64,000 nt of DNA from Thalassobacillus devorans (GCF_900176565.1 NZ_FXEH01000004.1:124001-188000); one strand, 5' to 3'. Positions 54,967 through 64,000 are shown, counted from the stretch's first letter. Program-made: numbers and translations. Notes: generated from the sequence alone by a model not told the origin.

Positions 54967-56501
54967 GTGAGAAGAAGCGAGCATTATTGAGTGTTTCCGA
55001 TAAAGCAGGTCTGCCCGATTTTGCAAAGAAGCTAGTAGAGAGCGGATATGAACTGGTATCTACCGGAGGTACGAAAAAAGCGATCGAGGAAGCTGGTATC
55101 CCGGTGCTTTCTGTTAGTGATGTAACGAACTTTCCGGAGATTATGGACGGTCGTGTCAAAACGCTGCATCCTGCTGTCCATAGTGCCCTGTTAGCGAAAC
55201 GTGACAACGAAGTACACATGGATCAGCTTCGTAAGTTAGAACTGGATACGATCGACATGGTAGTCGTCAATTTGTATCCATTCCAGAAAACGATCGCGAA
55301 GCCTGATGTTACAGAAGCGGATGCGATTGAGAATATAGATATCGGAGGACCTACCATGCTGCGGGCGGCAGCTAAGAACTTCCAGGACGTCATTGTTGTC
55401 GTTGATCCGTCAGATTATGACATGGTTGCTGAAGGATTGCAAAATGACGGACTTAGTGTCGATGTACGCAAACGTCTTGCCGGTAAAGTTTATCGTCATA
55501 CTGCCAATTATGATGCGGCGATCGCAGCGTACTTTACAGAGATGACGGAAGATGATTATCCGGAAACCTACACCGCTACTTTTGAAAAAGTCCAGTCGCT
55601 TCGTTATGGCGAGAATCCTCATCAGACAGCGGCCTTTTATAAACAGGCGAATGCGGAAGGTGTGTCGCTTGCCAATGCTAAGCAACTGAACGGCAAGGAG
55701 CTTTCCTACAACAATATTCAGGATGCCAATGCTGCTCTTGAAATCGTGCAGGAATTCAAGAAGCCAGCGGCTGTTGCAGTCAAACATATGAATCCTTGTG
55801 GGGTTGGAACAGGAAACTGCCTGGCCGAAGCTTACCAGAAAGCTTACGAGGGAGATCCGGTTTCTATCTTCGGAGGGATTGTTGCCGTTAATCAGGAAGT
55901 GGATATCGTTACTGCTGAAAAGATGAAAGAGATTTTCCTGGAAATCGTTATTGCTCCTAAATTCAGTAAGGAAGCATTAGAAGTGCTCACCACGAAGAAG
56001 AACCTGCGCCTGCTGGAAATGGATATCACCAAATCGAACAAGACAGCTCAAAAACTTACTTCTGTCAGCGGCGGGCTGCTTGTCCAGGATGCTGATACGG
56101 GAAGTATCGATGGAGTAGAGTTAGAGGTAGCGACCGATCGTGAACCGACAGCCCAGGAAATAGAAGATTTGAAATTGAGCTGGCAGGTTGTCAAACACGT
56201 GAAGTCTAATGCGATCGTTGTCGCTAAAGCAGATCAGACGCTTGGGATTGGTGCTGGCCAAATGAATCGTGTCGGTGCAGCCAAAATCGCATTTGAGCAG
56301 GCAGGAGAAAAAGCGAAAGGTGCTGTGATGGCTTCGGATGCCTTCTTTCCTATGCCGGACACCGTAGAAGCAGCTGCCGAATCTGGTATCACTGCTATCA
56401 TCCAGCCTGGCGGTTCGAAACGTGACCAGGACTCCATTGACGCCTGTAATAAGCATGGAATTGCGATGGTGTTTACTGGAATGCGGCATTTCAAACATTA
56501 A
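54963..56501 (+). CDS. purH: AICAR transformylase / IMP cyclohydrolase
   Basis: 512 residues, two domains: MGS-like cyclohydrolase (about 1-200, LVSTGGTKKAIEEAG, MDGRVKTLHP) and transformylase (SLRYGENPHQTAAFY, KHMNPCGVG, DAFFPMPDTVE). TTG start overlapping the purN stop, after GAGGAGG. Last two steps to IMP. Confidence 0.96.
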   Translation: MSEKKRALLSVSDKAGLPDFAKKLVESGYELVSTGGTKKAIEEAGIPVLSVSDVTNFPEIMDGRVKTLHPAVHSALLAKRDNEVHMDQLRKLELDTIDMVVVNLYPFQKTIAKPDVTEADAIENIDIGGPTMLRAAAKNFQDVIVVVDPSDYDMVAEGLQNDGLSVDVRKRLAGKVYRHTANYDAAIAAYFTEMTEDDYPETYTATFEKVQSLRYGENPHQTAAFYKQANAEGVSLANAKQLNGKELSYNNIQDANAALEIVQEFKKPAAVAVKHMNPCGVGTGNCLAEAYQKAYEGDPVSIFGGIVAVNQEVDIVTAEKMKEIFLEIVIAPKFSKEALEVLTTKKNLRLLEMDITKSNKTAQKLTSVSGGLLVQDADTGSIDGVELEVATDREPTAQEIEDLKLSWQVVKHVKSNAIVVAKADQTLGIGAGQMNRVGAAKIAFEQAGEKAKGAVMASDAFFPMPDTVEAAAESGITAIIQPGGSKRDQDSIDACNKHGIAMVFTGMRHFKH

Positions 56502-56522
56502 TTCAGACGGGAGTGGAAAGCG

Positions 56523-57803
56523 ATGAACGTATTAGTAATCGGTCGCGGCGGTCGGGAGCATAGCCTTATCCAGAAAATCCATGAAAGCCCTCAGGTGGAG
56601 AAAGTCTTTGCAGCGCCTGGGAATGGCGGCATGGAAGCTTTAGCGGAACGGGTTGCCTTGAATGAGACAGATAGCGAGGCATTGGTGCAGTTCGCTAAAG
56701 AAAATGATATCGCGCTTACCATTGTCGGGCCGGAAAATCCGTTGACGGCTGGCATCGTAGATGTCTTCCAGAATGCCGGACTAGCTGTTTTTGGTCCTAA
56801 TCAAACGGCTGCCCAAATAGAGGGAAGCAAGCACTTTGCCAAGGCACTGATGGAGAAATACGATATTCCGACAGCTGCCTATCGTGTGTTTACAGATCCT
56901 GACACGGCAAAAGCGTATGTAAAAGGTCAAGGGGTGCCCATTGTCATCAAAGCGGATGGATTAGCTGCCGGTAAAGGGGTAGTGGTCGCAGAAACTATTG
57001 AAGAAGCAGAGCAAGCGGTGGAAACGATGTTAATCGATCATAAGTATGGCGAAGCCAGCAAGGAAATCGTCATCGAAGAATTTCTGCAAGGCGAAGAGTT
57101 TTCACTCATGGCTTTTGTCAATGGAGAAGAGGTTCATCCATTGCTTCCATCGCAGGATCATAAACGAGCGTTTGATGGCGATCACGGTCCCAACACAGGC
57201 GGCATGGGGGCTTACGCTCCGGTACCATTTTTATCAGAACAGGACATCGATACAGCTGTGGCTGCTATTTTGAAACCCGCCGCCAAAGCGATGGCAGCAG
57301 AGGGTACACCATTCACAGGAATCCTTTACGCCGGGCTGATTCAAACACAGGATGGACCAAAAGTTATCGAATTCAATGCCAGATTCGGAGACCCGGAAGT
57401 CCAGGTCGTACTGCCGCTTCTTCGCAATGACCTTATACAGGTGATAAACGATGTTCTGGAGGGAAAGGACCCTCAGCTGCAATGGAAACAAGGCTATTGT
57501 GGTGGTGTCGTTGTAGCTTCTGAAGGATATCCTGGCAGTTATGAAAAAGGGAAGCTGCTGCCGGCATTGAATATGGAAGAGAATGTAACCATCGTGCATG
57601 CCGGCACACAAAAGCAGGGGGACAGCTTTGTCTCAGATGGCGGGCGTGTCCTGCTTGTACACGCTGTTGCGGATACATTAGATGAAGCGATGAAGACGGT
57701 TTACCAGAACCTTGAAGTGTTCCAGGGTTCTTCGGATTTTTTCTATCGTACGGACATAGCTGGCCGGGTCTTACGTTCTGCGCTTGTTCATAAAAACAAA
57801 TAG
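56523..57803 (+). CDS. purD: GAR synthetase
   Basis: 426 residues, ATP-grasp: VIGRGGREHSL, IVIKADGLAAGKGV, FNARFGDPEVQVVLPLL. Joins glycine to phosphoribosylamine. Last gene of the operon; its final 33 bases overlap a minus-strand small gene. Confidence 0.96.
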   Translation: MNVLVIGRGGREHSLIQKIHESPQVEKVFAAPGNGGMEALAERVALNETDSEALVQFAKENDIALTIVGPENPLTAGIVDVFQNAGLAVFGPNQTAAQIEGSKHFAKALMEKYDIPTAAYRVFTDPDTAKAYVKGQGVPIVIKADGLAAGKGVVVAETIEEAEQAVETMLIDHKYGEASKEIVIEEFLQGEEFSLMAFVNGEEVHPLLPSQDHKRAFDGDHGPNTGGMGAYAPVPFLSEQDIDTAVAAILKPAAKAMAAEGTPFTGILYAGLIQTQDGPKVIEFNARFGDPEVQVVLPLLRNDLIQVINDVLEGKDPQLQWKQGYCGGVVVASEGYPGSYEKGKLLPALNMEENVTIVHAGTQKQGDSFVSDGGRVLLVHAVADTLDEAMKTVYQNLEVFQGSSDFFYRTDIAGRVLRSALVHKNK

Positions 57804-57875
57804 CAGCGCGATGATACTCCCGATAATGACCGCCAGGACAAATGTCGTATCCGTTAAATATTCCATTATGTTCAT
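57771..57875 (-). CDS. Small membrane protein, 34 residues, convergent with purD
   Basis: ATG after AAAGGAG on the minus strand. MEYLTD at residues 4-9, then one clear transmembrane helix (TFVLAVIIGSIIALLFVF), then NKRRT. The charge pattern predicts the N-terminus outside. It shares 33 bases with the end of purD. Such short acidic-start membrane proteins recur in Bacillaceae; function unknown. Confidence 0.62.
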   Translation of the reverse strand: MNIMEYLTDTTFVLAVIIGSIIALLFVFMNKRRT

Positions 57876-57977
57876 GTGACTTTCCGCTCCTTTCTAAGAT
57901 AAATTCTATTTAATTTCACAGCTTTTGCTGAAAGTCGGTTTCGAGATGGATGGTTTCCGTAATGTTTGAGAGCCTTT

Positions 57978-58097
57978 GGAGGTCCGGGAAATCACTCGCT
58001 TTCCATGGGTGTACGGTGAGCTTCCTCGGGCTAAAGCCCTGCGGGATCTCACCATGTACTATCTTCCCATCGGAGTCTCGCAATTTCCCGGACCTCC
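57978..58097. repeat. Palindromic intergenic repeat, copy 1
   Basis: Outer arms GGAGGTCCGGGAAAT (57978-57992) and ATTTCCCGGACCTCC (58083-58097) are perfect. The inside, read on the minus strand (GCGAGACTCC, GATCCCGCAGGG, GAGGAAGCTC, GGAAAGCGA), matches copy 2 at 58252, so the two lie in opposite orientation. Confidence 0.75.
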
Positions 58098-58251
58098 TTT
58101 TGTTTATGAGAGAAACGGAAACATCAATATAAATCACTTCAAACTTAGAGAGTGTGCTTCTCGAAAAATGCTTACTATCTGAATCCTTTTATAAAGTACG
58201 AAGGCGCAAGAGATCTTCATCTGTGGTAGTGGTCCGTACATGAAAAACGAT

Positions 58252-58377
58252 AAGGCGGCGGGGAAACGGTGAGACTCCCGTGGGAGAAGGGACAAGGCGA
58301 GACCCCGCAGGGAGTGAAACGACTGAGGAGGCTTGCCAGTTCCCCCACAGGAAAGCGAACTGTTTCCCCGCCGCCTT
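58252..58377. repeat. Palindromic intergenic repeat, copy 2
   Basis: Arms AAGGCGGCGGGGAAAC and GTTTCCCCGCCGCCTT (58252-58267, 58362-58377) are perfect; inside are GTGAGACTCCCGTGGGA, GACCCCGCAGGG, GAGGAGGCTTG and GGAAAGCGAA. I recognise this inner pattern as a class of dispersed repeats in Bacillus genomes. GGTCCGT/ACGGACC extend the palindrome outward (58231, 58394). Confidence 0.78.
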
Positions 58378-58444
58378 TACTCCTGACTCGGTAACGGACC
58401 CAAAACATTTTAAAATCAACTCTTCGACTTTAAAGGAAACATCC

Positions 58445-58492
58445 AAGGCTGTCCTATAAGTCTGTATCGGACTTACTAGGGGCAGCTTTTTG
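58445..58492 (+). terminator. Terminator-like hairpin downstream of the pur operon
   Basis: AAGGCTGTCCTATAAGTC pairs with GGACTTACTAGGGGCAGCTT, then TTTTT on the plus strand. It may be the end of the purE-purD transcript, since none stands nearer to purD. Confidence 0.6.
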
Positions 58493-58528
58493 TTATGGTT
58501 TCAAAATACCTGAAAAGCAGGACCGGGA

Positions 58529-58786
58529 TTATGAAGGGTTGATGGCTTGGTCTTTTTCCTGCTGGTCATCTTCTTGCATCGTTTGCTGTACGATTGCAGT
58601 GACCGGACAAAAGCGGACAATTCCTTCGGCGACCTTCATCGCTCCGATGATGATCCATAGCATATTTGTGTCGGAGTACGGGCGTTTCAAGGCGCGGATG
58701 GTGCAAAAACTTAACATTGTAAATCCGGCAGTAATCCTTACTAAAGCATTTAAAATGCCGATATTAGGTTTGATACGTCTGAACAT
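58529..58786 (-). CDS. DUF2892 membrane protein (YgaP-like)
   Basis: 85 residues: PNIGILNALVRITAGFTMLSF, then a second hydrophobic stretch WIIIGAMKVAEGIVRFCPV, the two-helix DUF2892 fold with the conserved C-P. Found alone or fused to rhodanese domains; here alone. ATG 58786 after AAAGGAG. C-terminal tail is Glu/Asp/Gln-rich. Confidence 0.8.
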   Translation of the reverse strand: MFRRIKPNIGILNALVRITAGFTMLSFCTIRALKRPYSDTNMLWIIIGAMKVAEGIVRFCPVTAIVQQTMQEDDQQEKDQAINPS

Positions 58787-58900
58787 AATGAACAAGCTCC
58801 TTTACTGTCATATTTTTGTCAAATAATACTTCAAAACGTTACTGCGTGAAAACGCTTCCTGTGTTAAGATAGAAAGAAACTCCAAATTGGGGGAAGGACA

Positions 58901-60643
58901 ATGAATGAAAATCGTTTTCGCTGGCGCAATCGGCAGCTTAGGGAACACGCTGCTATCATCGATGGAAAACTAGCGCCTACTAAAGTAATCACAAACGCAA
59001 CTTATTTGAATGTATATATGAAACAATGGATGGAAGGAAATATATGGATTGACGATGACCGGATCGTTTATGTTGGCGAAGCTATGCCGGACAATACAGA
59101 CGGGACGGAAATGATTGACGCTTCGGAAAGTTACATCGTCCCAGGGTATATTGAGCCCCATTCGCACCCATTCCAACTATATAATCCCCAAAGCCTGGGG
59201 CTTTATGCAGCTCAGACAGGGACCACTACCTTGATTAATGACAACTTGATGTGGCTTTTTTTATTGGACGAAAAGAAAGCGTTTTCTTTGCTGGAAGAAT
59301 TCGTAGAATTGCCTTGTTCCATGTTCTGGTGGGGACGTTACGACTCACAATCCGTACTGCAGGAAACCGATCAGGAGGAATTCCAGGAAAAAGTGGTACC
59401 TTGGCTGAATCACGATGCCGTCATTCAGGGAGGGGAATTGACTTCCTGGCCGGAAGTGCTGAAAGGTGATGACCAGACCTTATACTGGATGCAGGAAACA
59501 ACACGGCTTCGTAAACCGGTGGAAGGGCATTTGCCAGGGGCGTCTGAGCGGACATTGACGAAAATGAAATTGCTCGGCGTCGATTCCGATCATGAATCGA
59601 TAACAGCCGATGAGGTATTGAGACGTTTGGCGCTTGGATATAATGTCGGTCTCCGCAATTCATCCATACGCCCTGATCTATACGGCATGTTGAAAGAACT
59701 GGTAGACCGCGGCCATAATCAATTCGATCATTTCATGATGACGACCGACGGATCTACTCCTGGTTTTTATGAACAAGGAATCATGGATCACTGTGTGAAA
59801 CTAGCACTGGAAGCAGGAGTACCGACAATCGATGCCTACTTGATGGCTTCGTATCAGGCCGCTAGACACTTTGGCATCGAACACCGTGTGGGAAGTATCG
59901 CACCAGGACGCACCGCCCACTTGAATTTCCTCCATTCACCAGAAGAGCCAAGCCCTCACTCGGTCCTCGCAAAAGGAGAATGGATGAAACGGGATAATGA
60001 AACATACAATGTCGAGAAGACGATTGATTTTCCAAGTTTCGGGGTGACACCGCTACAAATAGATTGGGATTTGAATGAGGAAGACCTCCAATTCTCTATG
60101 CCGCTCGGAATGAATATGAAGAGCTCTGTCATCATGCAGCCCTATGCACTCAGCAGCGATGCATCGCGGGAAGAGCTGCCAGAGGGAAATGATGAATCTT
60201 TTTTAATGCTGGTCGACCGTGAGGGGGAGTGGCGAGTCAATACGATTTTGAAAGGTTTCACGAATAAGTTGGGTGCCCTCATCAGTTCCTACTCGAATAC
60301 GGGAGATATCGTACTGTTAGGGAAAAACAAGCAGGACATGAAGATAGCCTTTAACCGGATGAAAGAAATAGGGGGAGGCATTGTACTGGTACATGATGGT
60401 GACATCATCTATGAAATGCCGTTGAAACTCAGCGGTGTTATGTCTGATGAAAAAATGGAAACAGTCATAAAGAAGGAAAAAGAATTACGAGAGCATTTGT
60501 GGAGCTTCGGATATCGTCATGAAGACCCTGTCTATACATTATTGTTCTTATCCTCTGTTCACCTGCCATACATCCGTATTACCCCGGTAGGAATTTTGGA
60601 TGTGAAAAAGAAAGAGGTACTCTTTCCTGCAATAATGCGTTAA
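58901..60643 (+). CDS. yerA: Adenine deaminase-like amidohydrolase (YerA)
   Basis: 580 residues, amidohydrolase fold: VPGYIEPHSHPF supplies the H-x-H, with EGHLPG and ASYQAARHFG further on and the AdeC C-terminal domain. Same position and length as YerA of B. subtilis, whose adenine deaminase role is predicted rather than shown; AdeC is the proven enzyme. ATG follows TTGGGGGAAGG. A weak cre-like site lies 40 bases before it. Confidence 0.83.
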   Translation: MNENRFRWRNRQLREHAAIIDGKLAPTKVITNATYLNVYMKQWMEGNIWIDDDRIVYVGEAMPDNTDGTEMIDASESYIVPGYIEPHSHPFQLYNPQSLGLYAAQTGTTTLINDNLMWLFLLDEKKAFSLLEEFVELPCSMFWWGRYDSQSVLQETDQEEFQEKVVPWLNHDAVIQGGELTSWPEVLKGDDQTLYWMQETTRLRKPVEGHLPGASERTLTKMKLLGVDSDHESITADEVLRRLALGYNVGLRNSSIRPDLYGMLKELVDRGHNQFDHFMMTTDGSTPGFYEQGIMDHCVKLALEAGVPTIDAYLMASYQAARHFGIEHRVGSIAPGRTAHLNFLHSPEEPSPHSVLAKGEWMKRDNETYNVEKTIDFPSFGVTPLQIDWDLNEEDLQFSMPLGMNMKSSVIMQPYALSSDASREELPEGNDESFLMLVDREGEWRVNTILKGFTNKLGALISSYSNTGDIVLLGKNKQDMKIAFNRMKEIGGGIVLVHDGDIIYEMPLKLSGVMSDEKMETVIKKEKELREHLWSFGYRHEDPVYTLLFLSSVHLPYIRITPVGILDVKKKEVLFPAIMR

Positions 60644-60682
60644 AATGTTAATATAGAGAAATTAAGGTAAGGGTGGGACTGC

Positions 60683-61765
60683 GTGAAAAAGATTATAGTG
60701 GGGATTCTGCTGCTCATGACCTTGTTACTGGCTGCTTGTACGAGTGAATCAGGGAAAGGGAAACAACCGGGAGATGCTCCTGAATCCAACGATGCAGGTG
60801 AGTCGGATAGCAGCAGTGGGGAAGAAACGGAGGAAGATACATATGCCAATGTATTTCCTTTTACTGGAGAGCCGACTAATGATCCGGTTGACCATCGGGC
60901 CCTGGCTGTGATGGTAAATAACCATTCAAAAGCAAGGCCGCAAACAGGACTTAGCCAGGCGGACATCGTCTATGAATTATTGGCTGAAGGTGAAATCACT
61001 CGATTTTTAGCAGTTTTTCATAGTACAATTCCGGATGAAATAGGACCGGTAAGAAGTGCGAGGCCTTATTATTTTAACCTTGCCAAAGCCCATGAGGCTA
61101 TTTATACCTATCATGGCGCGGCTGATTTTATTGATGAACAGATTAGAAATGATGGCCATGACTACCTCAACGGAGCAACATACGATAATGATGGGCGCCT
61201 GTTTAAACGGGATAACACCAAGAAAGCTCCTCATAATTCCTACTTGCTGACGCAGGGGGTTACTCCAGTCGCTGACAGAAAAGGCTATGAAAGCAGTATA
61301 AACATCGAACCTTTTACTTTTATCAATGAGAAAGCAGTTCTGAATAGTGGCGGGAAAGAAGTTTCTGACCTGAAAATTGTCTATTCGGAACGGTTTGATA
61401 CCACTGTATCTTACGAGTACGAGCCAAAAGAGAGCGAGTACATTCGCTACAGTGATGGCAAGCAAACGCTAGAGCGTGATGATGATACGCCAGTCCAGCT
61501 TGCTAATGTATTGATTATAGAAACGAGTCACCAGGTGATTGATTCTGCTGGCCGAAGGGATATTGATTTAACTTCGGGTGGGAAAGGCTACTTGCTTCAG
61601 GCGGGGAAGCTTCGGGAAATCACCTGGAAAAATGAGTCCGGTCGCATCATTCCATATACAGGGGATGAAAAAGCGGGTATGCTTCCAGGACGGACGTGGG
61701 TGAACGTGATTCCATTCAGCCCTGGACTTGAACAATCCGTATCTTACCGGGAAACAGGAGAATAG
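60683..61765 (+). CDS. yerB: YerB-family lipoprotein (DUF3048)
   Basis: 360 residues. Lipoprotein signal LLLAAC (Cys near 19), Ser/Glu-rich linker (about 25-50), then DUF3048: DHRALAVMVNNHSKARPQTGL, EIGPVRSARPYY, DNAGRLFKRD-type NDGRLFKRDNTKKAPHNSY. Anchored outside the membrane; function unknown. GTG start after GGTGGG, 40 bases past yerA. Confidence 0.88.
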   Translation: MKKIIVGILLLMTLLLAACTSESGKGKQPGDAPESNDAGESDSSSGEETEEDTYANVFPFTGEPTNDPVDHRALAVMVNNHSKARPQTGLSQADIVYELLAEGEITRFLAVFHSTIPDEIGPVRSARPYYFNLAKAHEAIYTYHGAADFIDEQIRNDGHDYLNGATYDNDGRLFKRDNTKKAPHNSYLLTQGVTPVADRKGYESSINIEPFTFINEKAVLNSGGKEVSDLKIVYSERFDTTVSYEYEPKESEYIRYSDGKQTLERDDDTPVQLANVLIIETSHQVIDSAGRRDIDLTSGGKGYLLQAGKLREITWKNESGRIIPYTGDEKAGMLPGRTWVNVIPFSPGLEQSVSYRETGE

Positions 61766-61779
61766 GAGGATGAATGTTA

Positions 61780-62082
61780 ATGCAAATTGATAAATTGCGG
61801 GGGAAGACGCTGGATCAACTTTTTGAGGCGATACTCGCATTAGAAAATGTAGAAGAATGCTATCGCTTTTTTGATGACCTGGCTACGATGAACGAAGTGC
61901 AATCGCTGGCCCAGCGTCTGGAAGTGGCCCGAATGCTTCGTGAGGGTTATACTTACCATAAAATCGAAACCGAAACAGGGGCTTCCACAGCTACCATTTC
62001 TCGTGTGAAGCGCAGTTTGAACTATGGTAATGACGCCTATCAGATGGCACTTGATCGCCTTGCTGCACAAAAAAATAAATAA
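61780..62082 (+). CDS. yerC: TrpR-like DNA-binding protein YerC
   Basis: 100 residues: LEVARMLREGYTYHKIETETGASTATISRVKR is the Trp-repressor-type helix-turn-helix of the YerC/YecD family. ATG 61780 is 9 bases after AGGAGG; ATG 61774 is too near. Co-transcribed with yerB, then a terminator. Confidence 0.9.
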   Translation: MQIDKLRGKTLDQLFEAILALENVEECYRFFDDLATMNEVQSLAQRLEVARMLREGYTYHKIETETGASTATISRVKRSLNYGNDAYQMALDRLAAQKNK

Positions 62083-62090
62083 GTGATACA

Positions 62091-62128
62091 AATCGCGCCT
62101 GTATGATACGGGGCGCGATTATTTTTTG
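62091..62128 (+). terminator. Terminator after yerC
   Basis: AATCGCGCC pairs with GGCGCGATT, followed by ATTTTTTG. Confidence 0.85.
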
Positions 62129-62145
62129 TCTAAGGAAAGGCTGTC

Positions 62146-62272
62146 CGCGCCTAAATATGCTTTTTCACGCATACATCAGGATAATTTGCGCCTAATTTCA
62201 AACTTCCGCGCCTAAAAAAATTTGTGCTGGATTTTTGATTTTCGTGCTACATATCGGAAGCGGCTGTGCTGG
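62146..62272. repeat. Degenerate array, about seven units of GCGCCTAAA/GTGCTGG every 20-22 bp
   Basis: Core tetramers start at 62147 GCGC, 62167 ACGC, 62188 GCGC, 62208 GCGC, 62224 GTGC, 62244 GTGC, 62266 GTGC. All gaps are 20-22 bases except one of 16. The first four share CCTAA after the core, the last three TGG or TAC. It fills the gap between the yerC terminator and the pcrB promoter (TATAAT at 62297). Confidence 0.6.
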
Positions 62273-62340
62273 TTCCTTTCTGGTACTAGTTTTTGCTATA
62301 ATGAAATAATGGATTACAGGAGAAATTGGAGGACAGAATC

Positions 62341-63024
62341 GTGTACAATGTGAACGAGTGGCAGCATGTATTCAAGCTCGATCCGAATAAAGAAATTACA
62401 GATAAAGATTTAGAAAAAGTGTGTGAATCAGGGACAGATGCTGTCATCGTCGGTGGAACGGATCATGTGACCCTCGATGATGTATTGAATCTGCTGGCGA
62501 GGGTACGTCGTTATTCTGTACCATGTGTGCTGGAGATTTCGAACCTTGATGCGATCACACCTGGTTTCGATTTTTATTTTATTCCGATGGTGATGAACAG
62601 CCGGGATAAAAAATGGATGATGGATATCCAGCACCAGGCGGTCAAGGAGTACGGAGACATCATGAACTGGGAGGAGCTGCTGGTGGAAGGATACTGTATT
62701 CTAAACGAGAAAGCCAAAGCTTACCACTATACCGATAGTATTCTCCCGTCGAGAGAGGATGTCATCGCCTATGCACGGATGGCGGAGCACATGTACCAGC
62801 TGCCGATTTTTTATATGGAATACAGCGGCATCTATGGAGATGCCGGACTCGTCGAAGAAGTAAAAGAGACGCTTGAGAATACGTGCCTTTTTTATGGCGG
62901 CGGTATTACTACCGCAGAACAAGCAAAGGAAATGAAACAGCACGCCGATGTTATCGTCATCGGTAATGTCATATATGAAGATTTGAAAGCCGCCTTGAAG
63001 ACGGTAAAGGCAGTGAAAGGATAA
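62341..63024 (+). CDS. pcrB: Heptaprenylglyceryl phosphate synthase
   Basis: 227 residues, TIM barrel: [57 protein letters not shown]. It joins heptaprenyl diphosphate to glycerol-1-phosphate to make archaeal-type ether lipid in Bacillales. GTG 62341 follows GGAGGA by 7 bases; an in-frame TTG lies 15 bases earlier. Position before pcrA is conserved. Confidence 0.93.
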   Translation: MYNVNEWQHVFKLDPNKEITDKDLEKVCESGTDAVIVGGTDHVTLDDVLNLLARVRRYSVPCVLEISNLDAITPGFDFYFIPMVMNSRDKKWMMDIQHQAVKEYGDIMNWEELLVEGYCILNEKAKAYHYTDSILPSREDVIAYARMAEHMYQLPIFYMEYSGIYGDAGLVEEVKETLENTCLFYGGGITTAEQAKEMKQHADVIVIGNVIYEDLKAALKTVKAVKG

Positions 63025-63046
63025 ATTAACAAAGGATGGTGTCAAC

Positions 63047-64000
63047 ATGGCCCAGGCAATTAACGGGTTATTGAAAGGCCTCAACGAACCTCAACGTAGT
63101 GCAGTGACACATACAGAAGGACCACTTTTAATCATGGCAGGTGCCGGAAGTGGAAAAACACGTGTACTTACCCACCGAATTGCATATTTACTGCAGGAAA
63201 AAGAAGCATCCCCACGCAGCATACTGGCAATTACATTTACGAATAAAGCGGCCCGGGAAATGAAGGAAAGGGTGGAAGCGCTTGTCGGTCAGGAAGGCGA
63301 ATCCATCTGGATGTCGACCTTTCACTCGATGTGTGTAAGAATCCTTCGTCGTGATATCGACCGTATCGGTATCGATCGCAACTTTTCTATTCTGGATTCC
63401 AGCGATCAGTTATCAGTCATCAAACAAGTGTTGAAACAGCTTAATCTTGATCCAAAAAAATGGGATCCGCGTGCGATGCTCGGGGCGATCAGCGGAGCGA
63501 AGAATGAACTGATGTCCCCGGATGACTATGCCCAGCAGGCGGGAAGCTTTTATGAAGAGCAGGTGGCAGAGGTATACAAGCGCTATACCAAAACGCTTCG
63601 GAAAAACCAGTCACTCGACTTTGATGACTTGATCATGCAGACGTTGAACCTGTTCGACCGGGTACCGGAAGTGTTGGAATACTACCAGCGCCGGTTCCAA
63701 TATATCCATGTTGATGAGTATCAGGATACCAACCATGCCCAGTACCAGCTGGTCAACCAGCTCGCGAGACGTTACCAGAATCTTTGCGTCGTGGGGGATT
63801 CTGACCAGTCCATCTATCGCTGGCGTGGGGCCGACATTCAGAACATCCTGTCGTTCGAAAAGGATTACCCGAATGCAAAGGTCATCATGCTGGAGCAGAA
63901 CTACCGCTCTACTAAATTGATACTCGATGCAGCCAATAAGGTGATCGAAAACAACCCTGGACGTAAACCGAAGCGCCTTTGGACAGACAATGATGGCGGC
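63047..64000 (+). CDS. pcrA: ATP-dependent DNA helicase PcrA (3' part beyond window)
   Basis: 318 codons are present, the gene continues past base 64000. UvrD superfamily 1A: Walker [16 protein letters not shown] (about 29-43), motif Ia [11 protein letters not shown], motif [10 protein letters not shown] (DExx), motif [19 protein letters not shown], motif IV LEQNYRS. Essential helicase in repair and replication. ATG follows AAAGGATGG. Confidence 0.96.
   Translation, partial: MAQAINGLLKGLNEPQRSAVTHTEGPLLIMAGAGSGKTRVLTHRIAYLLQEKEASPRSILAITFTNKAAREMKERVEALVGQEGESIWMSTFHSMCVRILRRDIDRIGIDRNFSILDSSDQLSVIKQVLKQLNLDPKKWDPRAMLGAISGAKNELMSPDDYAQQAGSFYEEQVAEVYKRYTKTLRKNQSLDFDDLIMQTLNLFDRVPEVLEYYQRRFQYIHVDEYQDTNHAQYQLVNQLARRYQNLCVVGDSDQSIYRWRGADIQNILSFEKDYPNAKVIMLEQNYRSTKLILDAANKVIENNPGRKPKRLWTDNDGG

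Noticed and set aside
58847-58860. cre-like site TGAAAACGCTTCCT before yerA
   Set aside because: Two mismatches in the palindrome and no catabolic logic; too weak to annotate.
62146-62272. CRISPR or tRNA-like sequence upstream of pcrB
   Set aside because: Cores are too short and variable for CRISPR, and no cloverleaf can be drawn.

Overview
The window looks like the chromosome of a low-GC, spore-former-type Bacillaceae, most likely a moderately halophilic genus near Halobacillus, Virgibacillus or Thalassobacillus; I cannot fix the genus. Reasons: strong AGGAGG ribosome sites with frequent GTG and TTG starts, B. subtilis-like gene order over the right-hand half (moxR-DUF58-transglutaminase-guaA-pbuG-yebE-yebG-purEKBCSQLFMNHD-yerA-yerB-yerC-pcrB-pcrA), operator sequences resembling B. 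subtilis TnrA, MntR, PurR and CcpA sites, and several osmolyte genes (GbsR/GbsA/BetA, OpuAC, a BCCT carrier).

Region 1 (1-12 kb): an RQC-type DNA-binding protein, then an aromatic-degradation island. An IclR gene diverges from a lower meta-cleavage operon (semialdehyde dehydrogenase, oxopentenoate hydratase, oxalocrotonate decarboxylase, 4-oxalocrotonate tautomerase). A LysR gene diverges from an upper operon (Rieske oxygenase alpha and beta, YumC-like flavoprotein reductase, extradiol dioxygenase, ACMSD-like decarboxylase, 7Fe ferredoxin). A 35-codon reading frame and a CcpA-like site lie in the leader. The set implies lateral dioxygenation of an ortho-substituted benzoate, 3,4-extradiol cleavage, decarboxylation, then the oxalocrotonate route. 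No diol dehydrogenase, aldolase or acylating acetaldehyde dehydrogenase is in the window.

Region 2 (12-20 kb): an ABC metal transporter with two MntR-like boxes (so probably manganese), then choline-to-glycine-betaine genes: a GbsR repressor with an orphan betaine-binding lipoprotein on one side, and GbsA plus a GMC-type choline dehydrogenase on the other.

Region 3 (20-35 kb): mixed chromosomal genes: RlmCD, DUF1456, an FG-GAP protein, a Rok-like protein, a toastrack-type surface protein, an ammonium transporter operon carrying a GlnD-like nucleotidyltransferase, a DEDDh exonuclease and a short GlnR-like MerR protein, an atypical BCCT carrier, a PAS-STAS protein and a MarR/MFS pair.

Region 4 (35-64 kb): the moxR operon, then purine metabolism. 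Three guanine-type riboswitches precede guaA, pbuG and purE; PurR box pairs precede pbuG and purE. The twelve-gene IMP operon is followed by a convergent small membrane protein, two related palindromic repeats, and yerABC-pcrBA; pcrA runs off the window.

The least explained signals are three intergenic arrays of degenerate units spaced about 20-21 bp apart (near 23.1, 45.0 and 62.2 kb), the amtB operon with its GlnD-like and GlnR-like proteins, and the composition of the aromatic island. No tRNA, rRNA, CRISPR array, transposase or prophage was seen.
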